DNA of 9,023 nucleotides, taken from the NCBI RefSeq assembly GCF_041601295.1, contig NZ_JBFIII010000103.1:1-9023 (forward strand), in the 5' to 3' direction. Source of the stretch: Immundisolibacter sp. GTDB lineage: Bacteria > Pseudomonadota > Gammaproteobacteria > Immundisolibacterales > Immundisolibacteraceae. The notes below the pieces were generated by a model, which did not search any database, had not been told where the DNA came from, and saw only the letters and a list, made by a program, of their open reading frames with translations. This document shows positions 1 to 5,071 of this stretch, piece after piece (position 1 is the first letter of the stretch; the number at the start of each line of letters is the position of its first letter). The position numbers were made by a program, and so were the translations under genes.

Positions 1-210
1 ACCTATGTTTCGCTGACGCCGATGCCGGACGCACCGCAAATGCCGAGTCTGCTGGTGTGTTTTCTGGCCAGTATCCTGCCGCCACTGTGGGACGGGCTGA
101 TCGCCAAACCCCGCTTGCAACACTGGGACCGGCACTTCGCTTCAGCCGAGGAGCGGGTGCTCGCGCGGCAGGCCAACCAGGCCGCCGGCTGGCCGGACTG
201 GGTGGTCTGA
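1..210 (+). CDS. alkB: Alkane 1-monooxygenase-like membrane hydroxylase, C-terminal fragment
   Basis: Frame 1 is open from the window edge to a TGA at 208-210 and gives 69 residues; the start lies upstream of the window. The visible part matches the C-terminal end of AlkB-type non-haem di-iron alkane hydroxylases (fatty-acid desaturase superfamily). It has a DAPQMP segment, then a hydrophobic stretch ending in ILPPLW, then a soluble tail ending AANQAAGWPDWVV-like (here QANQAAGWPDWVV). In AlkB the equivalent region is APQLPSGY followed by a hydrophobic stretch and PPLW. Such enzymes sit in the inner membrane and oxidise the terminal carbon of medium-chain alkanes using rubredoxin electrons. 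The catalytic histidine boxes are upstream of the window, so activity and substrate cannot be judged. XylM-type or other desaturase-superfamily hydroxylases are the main alternatives. Family assignment is an inference from motif memory, not an alignment. Confidence 0.7.
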   Translation, partial: TYVSLTPMPDAPQMPSLLVCFLASILPPLWDGLIAKPRLQHWDRHFASAEERVLARQANQAAGWPDWVV

Positions 211-243
211 CCCGGTCGCTGCCCATTCCTGCTGAATACTCCG

Positions 244-266
244 CCTGCCCGCCGCGTGCGGGCGGG
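244..266 (+). terminator. GC-rich hairpin after the alkB-like gene
   Basis: A 9-bp stem (244-252 with 258-266, one G-U pair at 246/264) closes a 5-base loop 34 bases after the alkB-like stop. The inner six pairs, GCCCGC and GCGGGC, are perfect. The following bases TGTTCT are only weakly T-rich, so a classical rho-independent terminator is possible but not certain. Confidence 0.45.
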
Positions 267-314
267 GTGTTCTCCATGAACCTGCCAAACACCGAATGCG
301 AGGTCTAGCGACGG

Positions 315-1238
315 ATGTACCAAAGCCTGTTGCCGATGATTCTGATTCTGGCATCGGGCCTTGCCTGGCGGCATCTGCAGCCGGGCGGCATCCCGATCCA
401 GCAGATCCGCCAGGTACTCAATACGCTGGTGATCAACCTGCTGGTGCCGGCGCTGATCTTCGGCGTGTTCCTGAACACGCATCCGGAGCCCGCGCTGTAC
501 CGCGTGCCGCTGGTGGCGCTGGCGACCATCGCCGTGTGCCTGGGGGCGGGTCTGCTGGTGTTCGGCGCGATGTTGCGAGTCGGGTACCTGACTCGCGCGG
601 AGGCCGGCGCGGCCGTGCTGGCGGTAGGTTTCGGCAATGGGCTGGGCGCGGCGCTGCCGGTGATCGAGGGCCTGTATGGTGCCCAGGCCACGCGCGTACC
701 GCTGATGTACGAGATGTTCGCCACGGTCCCGGTGCACTGGTCACTGGGCGTGGCGCTGGCGGCCTGGTTCGGCGGCGCCGCTGTTGGCTGGCGCAGCGTC
801 CTGGTGGTGCTGCGCATGCCGCCGTTCTGGGCCACGTTGATCGCGCTGGCCATGAACGGGTCGGGCGTGGTGGTGCCGGACAGCCTGGTGCATGCGTTCA
901 GCGTGCTGGGGCAGGCAGCGGTGCCGTTATTGTTGTTCGTGGTCGGCAGCACCTTCACGCTGCGCGGCCTGTCGCGCCTGTCCGTGTTGCTACCGGTGGT
1001 CGTGCTGCGCCCGATATTGGGCGTCGCGGTGTGCCTGTTTGCGGCGCGCGCGCTGGAGCTCGACGGCACCCTGCTGACCGCCACCGCACTTGTCGCCGCG
1101 GCGCCATCGGTAGCGGTGGGTATCGCCGTGTGCGAGCGCTTCAAGCTCGATTCGGCGCTGTTCACCGCGGCGCTCACAGTGACTACGGTGCTGTACGTAT
1201 TGCTGGCGCCGGTCTTGATGACGCTGGTGGAGGGCTGA
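315..1238 (+). CDS. AEC family (auxin efflux carrier type) permease
   Basis: This encodes 307 residues and ends in TGA. The protein is almost wholly hydrophobic, with about nine to ten predicted membrane segments, and its length is typical of bacterial AEC transporters (Mem_trans family). Supporting signs are the N-terminal segment MYQSLLPMILILASGLAWR, the NTLVINLLVPALIFG segment matching the family's conserved first-repeat region with its proline-bearing helix, a glycine-rich GFGNGLGAALPVIEG segment in mid-protein, and a second-repeat region with LLLFVVGSTFTLRG. Family members export small organic acids such as malate or malonate, or other anions; substrate cannot be read from the sequence. 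ATG 315 is chosen because a GAGG lies at 300-303, though its 11-base spacing is long, and because the protein begins directly with its first membrane helix. It follows the alkB-like gene in the same direction, 104 bases away with a hairpin between, so co-transcription is uncertain. Confidence 0.85.
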   Translation: MYQSLLPMILILASGLAWRHLQPGGIPIQQIRQVLNTLVINLLVPALIFGVFLNTHPEPALYRVPLVALATIAVCLGAGLLVFGAMLRVGYLTRAEAGAAVLAVGFGNGLGAALPVIEGLYGAQATRVPLMYEMFATVPVHWSLGVALAAWFGGAAVGWRSVLVVLRMPPFWATLIALAMNGSGVVVPDSLVHAFSVLGQAAVPLLLFVVGSTFTLRGLSRLSVLLPVVVLRPILGVAVCLFAARALELDGTLLTATALVAAAPSVAVGIAVCERFKLDSALFTAALTVTTVLYVLLAPVLMTLVEG

Positions 1239-1291
1239 GGCAGGGTCGTTGATTGAGGCGCGGCGAAGAGCCTTGCTGGGCTTGCGTGTGA

Positions 1292-1332
1292 CCGCCGCCG
1301 AGGGAGAGGCTAATGCGCTTCCTCGGCGGCGG
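1292..1332. terminator. Long hairpin between the convergent AEC and small membrane protein genes
   Basis: Bases 1292-1306 pair with 1318-1332 in a 15-bp stem with one G-U pair (1304/1320) and an 11-base loop. The core GCCGCCGAGG/CCTCGGCGGC is perfect. A run of five T (1342-1346) follows on the + strand, but 9 bases after the stem. It lies 54 bases after the AEC stop and 31 bases beyond the stop of the convergent small gene, a position suited to a shared bidirectional terminator. The T-run offset makes the mechanism uncertain; the hairpin itself is clear. Confidence 0.6.
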
Positions 1333-1362
1333 GGGCTTGGGTTTTTGGCTGAACCCTGGCGC

Positions 1363-1704
1363 TCAGCCATTCTGGCAGCTCAAGACCGCGCAATGTTCAG
1401 GCCATATGGGCGTTGACTTCGGTATGGCCGGCGAGGCTGCCGGTGCCGGAGCATGCTGTTCGCCCGTGGTTCTGCCGTGGCCCGCCAGTCGGCCTTCGGC
1501 CGCAACGTGCGCGAATAGCCCGCCGGCCAGCAGGACGTGCGTGAGCACCAGCTGCCAGGCGAACACGTGCAGGTTCGGGTAGGCGAAATTGCTGGCGAAG
1601 ACTATGGGCACCAGCCAAGCCAGGACAGCTACGGCGCACAGGGCCAGGCTGAGCAGGTGAAGAGGATGGTGTGGGGCAAGGTTGGGTGTGGCTTCGTTTT
1701 GCAT
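1363..1704 (-). CDS. Small two-helix membrane protein of unknown function
   Basis: This encodes 113 residues on the minus strand and I do not recognise the family. Two hydrophobic segments are visible, at about residues 15-37 (from LHLLSLALCAV to VPIVFA) and 45-67 (LHVFAWQLVLTHVLLAGGLF), joined by a short SNFAYPN turn. A proline/alanine-rich tail from about residue 70 to 113 has low complexity. The start is supported by GAGG 9 bases upstream of the ATG at 1704. Histidines occur near both helices (H12, H13, H16, H46, H56, H66), which could bind a metal or haem, but this is speculation. The gene is divergent from the LysR-type regulator, with 131 bases between the two starts, a layout common for LysR targets. 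The low-complexity tail might be out of frame relative to homologues. I am fairly confident that the N-terminal half is coding, less so of the tail. Confidence 0.6.
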   Translation of the reverse strand: MQNEATPNLAPHHPLHLLSLALCAVAVLAWLVPIVFASNFAYPNLHVFAWQLVLTHVLLAGGLFAHVAAEGRLAGHGRTTGEQHAPAPAASPAIPKSTPIWPEHCAVLSCQNG

Positions 1705-1772
1705 GAGTACGTACCTCGACGGTTTGCTTCAGGGGCTGGCCGGGTCGACCAGCGCGGGAGCCAATATGCGCA

Positions 1773-1802
1773 TTGTAAAAATGAAAGTAAATTAGCGATA
1801 AT
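1773..1802 (+). promoter_or_regulatory. Probable sigma-70 promoter of the LysR-type gene
   Basis: TTGTAA (1773-1778) and GATAAT (1797-1802) are separated by 18 bases and lie 33 bases before the LysR ATG, in the only AT-rich patch of the window. The match to TTGACA/TATAAT is good for a high-GC genome. No equally good promoter was seen for the divergent small gene. Confidence 0.5.
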
Positions 1803-1806
1803 CGAA

Positions 1807-1828
1807 AAAATATTTTGCAATTTCGCAA
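1807..1828. promoter_or_regulatory. Nested dyads just upstream of the LysR start: candidate autoregulatory operator
   Basis: A perfect 10-bp palindrome, AAAATATTTT (1807-1816), overlaps the dyad TTGC-N6-GCAA (1815-1828). The latter contains T-N11-A (T1816, A1828), the loose consensus for LysR-type binding. It lies downstream of the predicted -10 box and touches the ribosome-binding AAGGA at 1827-1831, where binding would repress lysR. Function is inferred only from position and symmetry. Confidence 0.35.
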
Positions 1829-1835
1829 GGACGGT

Positions 1836-2729
1836 ATGAACTGGGACGACCTTCGAGTTTTTCTTGCCATTGCGGACCAAGGCAGCCTGGCGGGCGCGGC
1901 TCGCCAGCTTCGGGTCAATCACTCCACGGTCTTTCGGCGCCTGAACACCATCGAGGAAGACCTGAAGGTCCGCCTGTTCGAGCGCCTGCCTCGCGGTTAT
2001 GTGCTGACCGCGGCGGGGGAGGAGATGACCGTGGCGGCGCGGCGGGTCGAGGCGGATGTCGCGGATATCGAACGGCGCATCGTGGGCCGGGAGGTGCAGC
2101 TTCGCGGCAGCCTGCGTGTCACCACGACCGAAGCCCTGGCAGAGGGATATCTGACGCGCTGCATAGTGGATTTTGGCGAGCTCTATCCGGAGATCACGGT
2201 GGACCTGGTGGTGGGTTACCAAGTCTACGATTTGAGCAAACGGGAAGCGGATGTGGCCATCCGCCCGGGTCTGCGGCCACCCGACCACCTCATCGCGCGC
2301 AAGCTGGCTCGCTTACGCTGGGCGGTGTATGCAGCGCCCACTTACATCGACCGGTTTGGGACACCCGGATCGGTGGCGGAATTGAAGGACCACCGCTTCG
2401 TTGCGTTCTCGGATGAGCCCGTGCAGGGCCTGTCATTCGGTTGGGCAAGGGAGCTGGCAGCCGACGGCGAAGTCGTGTTTACCAGCAACAACCTGCTGGT
2501 TCAAAGGGACGCGGCCAGCGCCGGCATCGGCCTTGCGGTGCTGCCCACCTATTTCGGTGACCCGAACCCCGGGCTGCGGCGCGTGTTTGCTCTGGACGAC
2601 GCCAGGAGTCTGGACGTCTGGTTGCTGACCCATCCCGACCTGCGGGATACCGCTCGGGTGAAAGCCTTCAACGAATTCATCCTGCAGGCGGTCAAGCGGG
2701 ACAAAACAGTACTTGAAGGTGCTGAATAA
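1836..2729 (+). CDS. LysR family transcriptional regulator
   Basis: From ATG 1836 this gives 297 residues, the usual LysR length, and opens with the family-typical MNWDDLRVFLAIADQGSL. The N-terminal winged helix-turn-helix spans roughly residues 1-60: AARQLRVNHSTVFRRLNTIE is the recognition region, and LFERLPRGYVLTAAGEEM is the wing and start of the linker helix. Residues from about 88 on form the two-lobed effector-binding domain; the GSLRVTTTEALAEGYL segment, VDLVVGYQVYDLSKREADVAIRPG and AGIGLAVLPTYFGD are typical landmarks. An in-frame TTG at 1815 would add seven residues, but ATG 1836 has AAGGA at 1827-1831 and gives the family's normal N-terminus. The gene is divergent from a small membrane protein and 72 bases upstream of an O-methyltransferase in the same direction. 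Either could be its target, along with itself. The effector is unknown. Confidence 0.93.
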   Translation: MNWDDLRVFLAIADQGSLAGAARQLRVNHSTVFRRLNTIEEDLKVRLFERLPRGYVLTAAGEEMTVAARRVEADVADIERRIVGREVQLRGSLRVTTTEALAEGYLTRCIVDFGELYPEITVDLVVGYQVYDLSKREADVAIRPGLRPPDHLIARKLARLRWAVYAAPTYIDRFGTPGSVAELKDHRFVAFSDEPVQGLSFGWARELAADGEVVFTSNNLLVQRDAASAGIGLAVLPTYFGDPNPGLRRVFALDDARSLDVWLLTHPDLRDTARVKAFNEFILQAVKRDKTVLEGAE

Positions 2730-2778
2730 GGTCCGGGTGCCGACCCGATGTGCAGAAAGCAGCGGGCCTGCCGTCGAT

Positions 2779-2794
2779 CCAATCTCTTAATTGG
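2779..2794. promoter_or_regulatory. CCAAT-N6-ATTGG dyad before the methyltransferase start
   Basis: A perfect 5-bp inverted repeat with a 6-base spacer ends 7 bases before ATG 2802, occupying the place where a ribosome-binding site would be expected. No convincing Shine-Dalgarno sequence is present. It could be an operator or a weak RNA hairpin; symmetry this short can also arise by chance. Confidence 0.25.
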
Positions 2795-2801
2795 TAACCA
2801 T

Positions 2802-3443
2802 ATGAACACACTGGAAAATCCCCAAGTCGCCGCGGTCCTGCAGCGGCTGCATGCCGAGGCGGCGGGCGACAGCGGGCGCTGGGCGCAACGGCGCGCCGAC
2901 CAGACAGCCGGGCGGCTGCCATCGGAAGAGGGCCTGGTGCGCATGGGTGAGCTGTATCTGGCCGTGTCGCCGGCCGAGGGTCGCCTTTTGTATCTGCTGG
3001 CCCGGGCGGCGCGCGCTCGCCGGATGGTGGAATTCGGCGCCTCTTATGGCGTGAGCACGCTGTACCTTGCCGCGGCGGCGCAGGATAACGGCGGTGAGCT
3101 GATTACCACCGAGGCGCATCCGGACAAGTGCGTCGCGCTACGCGCGAACCTGGCCGACGCGGGACTCGGGCAGCACGTAAAGCTGCTGGAGGGAGACGCG
3201 CTGAAAACTCTTGCCGACCTGCCGGGGCCGATCGACCTGCTGCTGTTGGACGGCTGGAAGAGCCTGTACCTGCCGCTGCTGACGCTGCTGAAGCCACGCC
3301 TCACGGAAGGCGCGCTGGTGCTGGCGGATAACGTTGACCACGAAGCAGCGCAGGATTACGTAGCCCACCTGCAGGCGCCTGGGTCGGGCTTTCTGAGCCA
3401 CACCGTGGGGGATCTGGCGATCAGTGTTTGTCTGGGCGGCTGA
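2802..3443 (+). CDS. SAM-dependent O-methyltransferase (class I fold)
   Basis: From ATG 2802 this is 213 residues, close to the typical 210-220 of the cation-dependent, catechol-type O-methyltransferase family. The SAM-binding motif I is VEFGASYGVSTLYLA (residues 76-90). The acidic residue ending strand 2 is E104 in ITTEAHP. EGDAL (130-134) matches the adenine-contact region, LLLLDGWK (146-153) supplies the strand-4 aspartate D150, and LADNVDH (174-180) supplies D176/N177. In this family the last two sites bind the divalent metal that positions the acceptor hydroxyls. The acceptor is unknown. An in-frame ATG at 2748 would add 18 mostly polar residues without family character, so 2802 is preferred although its ribosome-binding site is weak. 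The gene lies 72 bases after lysR in the same direction and may be under its control. It converges with the NYN gene, with only 6 bases between the stop codons. Confidence 0.88.
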   Translation: MNTLENPQVAAVLQRLHAEAAGDSGRWAQRRADQTAGRLPSEEGLVRMGELYLAVSPAEGRLLYLLARAARARRMVEFGASYGVSTLYLAAAAQDNGGELITTEAHPDKCVALRANLADAGLGQHVKLLEGDALKTLADLPGPIDLLLLDGWKSLYLPLLTLLKPRLTEGALVLADNVDHEAAQDYVAHLQAPGSGFLSHTVGDLAISVCLGG

Positions 3444-3453
3444 GGGTGCTCAG
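3440..3453. terminator. Small symmetric hairpin spanning both convergent stop codons
   Basis: CTGAG (3440-3444), loop GGTG, CTCAG (3449-3453). The stem is made from the TGA of the methyltransferase (3441-3443) and the complementary TCA of the opposing NYN gene (3450-3452). It is short and lacks a T-run, so terminator function is weakly supported. Confidence 0.25.
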
Positions 3454-4634
3454 TACAGGGGCTGCTGATCGTCATCATCGTCGTGTTCGTCGTGGTCGTC
3501 CCGATCCCCGGGGCCATCGTGGCCGTCCTGACCATCATCGTCGTGTTCGTCCGTGTCTTCCACGTCGTCTGCATGAGCGAGCGCTTCACCGCTCTCCAGC
3601 GGCCGCAGGATGTAGCCGCCGGATTTGCTGTCTTTTTCGAGGCTCAGCCAGCCGCGTTCGGCGGCTTCTTCCAGCATGGCGTTGAAACTGCGAAAGCCGT
3701 GGAAGCGTTCATTGAAACCGGGGCTGCGGCGGCGCAGGGTCTGCTTGACCATGGAACCCCAGATCTTTTGCTCCTCGCCGCGGTCGTCCACCAGCGCGGC
3801 GATGGTGTCCATGATCAGTCGCAAGCCGCGGGTGGCGCGGTCGCTGTTGGCATCCGGAACACCGTTACCGTTGGGGTCGGTGTTGCCGTCGGCGTCATCA
3901 TCGTCATCGTTGTGGAGCAGGGCGAACGCCGCCTGTGATTCGCTGGTGTTGCCCTCGGTCGGCACCCCGGCCACGGCCTCGGTGGCCTTGCCGCCACGGC
4001 GCCGACCACCACGCGAGCGCGGCTTGCGCTTGGGTTCTTCAGCGGTGCCGTCGGTGGCCGTCGCGGGGTTGACCAGCGTCGGGTCGCTGGCGGCTTCTTC
4101 GCCGGCCTTGGCCTTGACGCTGCGCCGGCGGACGGCCTTTTTGGGCGCGTCCTGGCGCACCAGGTCGTCGTAGTAGATGAACTCGTCGCAGTTGGCAATG
4201 AGCAGGTCCGAGGTTGAGCTGGCGACGCCAACGCCGATTACTTCCTTGTTGTTCTCGCGCAGCTTGGAGACCAGCGGCGAGAAGTCGGAATCGCCGGAGA
4301 TGATCACGAAAGTGTTGACATGGCCCTTGGTGTAACAAAGGTCCAGCGCGTCCACGACCAGGCGAATGTCGGCCGAGTTCTTGCCCGACTGGCGCAGGTG
4401 CGGGATTTCGATCATCTCGAACGCGGCCTCGTGCATGGCCGGCTTGAATTTCTTGTAGCGTTCCCAGTCGCAATACGCCTTCTTGACCACGATCGGGCCC
4501 TTGAGCAGCAGCCTCTCCAGAACCTTGCGGATGTCGAACTGGTCAAACTTGGCGTCGCGCACGCCAAGCGCTACGTTCTCGAAATCGCAGAACACGGCCA
4601 GGATCGGCGTGCGGTTGCTACTCGGAGTGGTCAC
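3450..4634 (-). CDS. NYN domain protein (LabA/DUF88-like putative RNase) with C-terminal LOTUS/OST-HTH domain
   Basis: This encodes 394 residues starting at GTG 4634, which is preceded by a strong AGGAGG (4644-4639, 4-base spacing). Residues 10-160 form a PIN-like NYN nuclease domain with the expected acidic residues: FCDFEN (D17), KNSADIRLVVDALD (D89, D95) and ISGDSDFSPLV (D115, D117). In this fold these residues bind metal for RNA cleavage. Residues 162-216 are a basic linker with an RGG-like patch (R206-K216). Residues 242-265 are acidic, with a DADGNTDPNGNGVPD stretch resembling calcium-binding type-3 repeats. Residues 270-345 (from LRLIMDTIAALVDDRG to LSLEKDSKSGGYIL) match a LOTUS/OST-HTH domain, a winged-helix RNA-binding module. 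The last 40 residues are nearly all Asp, His, Glu and Gly. A cytosolic RNA-processing or surveillance role is inferred; no target is known. It is divergent from the Rdx/SelW-like gene. Confidence 0.88.
   Translation of the reverse strand: MTTPSSNRTPILAVFCDFENVALGVRDAKFDQFDIRKVLERLLLKGPIVVKKAYCDWERYKKFKPAMHEAAFEMIEIPHLRQSGKNSADIRLVVDALDLCYTKGHVNTFVIISGDSDFSPLVSKLRENNKEVIGVGVASSTSDLLIANCDEFIYYDDLVRQDAPKKAVRRRSVKAKAGEEAASDPTLVNPATATDGTAEEPKRKPRSRGGRRRGGKATEAVAGVPTEGNTSESQAAFALLHNDDDDDADGNTDPNGNGVPDANSDRATRGLRLIMDTIAALVDDRGEEQKIWGSMVKQTLRRRSPGFNERFHGFRSFNAMLEEAAERGWLSLEKDSKSGGYILRPLESGEALAHADDVEDTDEHDDDGQDGHDGPGDRDDHDEHDDDDDQQPLY
3473..3551. repeat. Two 19-bp direct repeats inside the NYN gene's acidic tail
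   Basis: Identical 19-base copies lie at 3473-3491 and 3533-3551, exactly 60 bases apart and therefore in frame. Each encodes the DEHDDD motif of the tail (residues 362-367 and 382-387). They probably arose by internal duplication in a GAC/CAC-rich stretch. Confidence 0.85.
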
Positions 4635-4731
4635 GAAACCTCCTGCGGTTACGTCGTCGGTCAGTGAAGTGCCGCTCGGGTGCCGGTCATACAGGCAACG
4701 ATTGCGTGGGCTAACGATGCCGGAGCGTCGC

Positions 4732-4773
4732 TGGCCGCACGCTGTGCCAACCTTAGCCCCGTGCGTGCGGCCA
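4732..4773. promoter_or_regulatory. Perfect 11-bp inverted repeat between the divergent NYN and Rdx/SelW-like genes
   Basis: TGGCCGCACGC (4732-4742) is complementary to GCGTGCGGCCA (4763-4773), with a 20-base spacer. It ends 13 bases before the Rdx ATG and directly abuts the TATAAT box read on the minus strand. It could be an operator for both genes, or an RNA hairpin in the leader of a longer + strand transcript. This is the most regular structure in the 152-base gap. Confidence 0.45.
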
Positions 4774-4778
4774 TTATA
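4773..4778 (-). promoter_or_regulatory. TATAAT -10 box for the NYN gene (candidate)
   Basis: Read on the minus strand, 4778-4773 is an exact TATAAT, about 139 bases upstream of the NYN GTG. No good -35 hexamer was found 15-18 bases upstream, and the TG of an extended -10 is one base out of register. The promoter call is therefore tentative. Confidence 0.35.
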
Positions 4779-4786
4779 GGCACCCC

Positions 4787-5071
4787 ATGACCGAAGCCAT
4801 GCCTCATCGTGTCTGCATCACCTACTGCACGCAGTGCCGCTGGCTGCTGCGCGCCGCCTGGATGGCGCAAGAACTGCTCAGCAGCTTCGAGGAGGAACTC
4901 GCCGAGGTCGTCCTGCGACCCGGCCGAGGTGGCGTGTTCGAGGTGTCGGTGGACAATGAGCTGATCTGGTCGCGCGGCACCGAGGGGCGCTTCCCGGACA
5001 TCAAGGAACTCAAGCAACGGGTGCGCGATTGTGTGGCCCCAGGACGTGATCTTGGCCATGTGGACCGCTGA
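4787..5071 (+). CDS. SelT/SelW/SelH (Rdx) family redox protein, cysteine form
   Basis: This encodes 94 residues, typical for bacterial Rdx-family proteins. The thioredoxin-like fold's redox motif is C14-T-Q-C17 within RVCITYCTQCRWLLRAA; selenoprotein members have selenocysteine at the second position of the pair. Further family signs are the helix AWMAQELLSSFEEEL, the strand segment RPGRGGVFEVSVDNELIWSR, and the FPDIKELKQRVRD C-terminus. The protein has no signal peptide and should be cytosolic. Its biochemical role is a thiol oxidoreductase or redox-sensing partner; the exact substrate is not established for most bacterial members. ATG 4787 is taken as the start and ATG 4799 is an alternative. 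Neither has a Shine-Dalgarno sequence, so leaderless or coupled initiation is possible. The gene overlaps the DsbD-like gene by 14 bases, which suggests translational coupling and a shared redox job. Confidence 0.88.
   Translation: MTEAMPHRVCITYCTQCRWLLRAAWMAQELLSSFEEELAEVVLRPGRGGVFEVSVDNELIWSRGTEGRFPDIKELKQRVRDCVAPGRDLGHVDR

Noticed and set aside
305..1177. 290-codon minus-strand frame under the AEC gene
   Set aside because: Ser/Thr/Ala-rich antisense shadow with no recognisable domain.
296..1252. 318-codon + strand frame overlapping the AEC gene
   Set aside because: It is the Ala/Gly/Arg-rich alternate frame; the 315-1238 frame has the membrane helices and family motifs.
1735..1753. GCTGG/CCAGC inverted repeat and GGTCGACC palindrome upstream of the small membrane gene
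   Set aside because: Short arms; no promoter alignment or conservation information to support a function.
1397..1918. 173-codon minus-strand frame overlapping the small membrane protein and the LysR start
   Set aside because: It overlaps the lysR promoter and coding start and has no Shine-Dalgarno sequence or domain; the 1363-1704 frame is better supported.
3470..3560. Short regular repeats that might suggest a CRISPR array or variable tandem repeat
   Set aside because: Only two copies of a 19-bp unit, lying within a coding region with an in-frame 60-base period; it is protein low complexity, not an array.
3625..4173. + strand open frames opposite the NYN gene (also 3483-3938)
   Set aside because: Their Val/Ile or Ser/Arg runs are the complement of GAC/GAT Asp codons in the NYN tail and linker.
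4695..4705. GCAA-CGA-TTGC mini-dyad in the NYN leader
   Set aside because: Four-base arms are too short to distinguish from chance next to the much stronger dyad at 4732-4773.
4787..5071. Selenocysteine insertion in the SelW-like gene
   Set aside because: The redox motif is encoded as Cys-Thr-Gln-Cys with ordinary codons; there is no in-frame TGA before the final stop.
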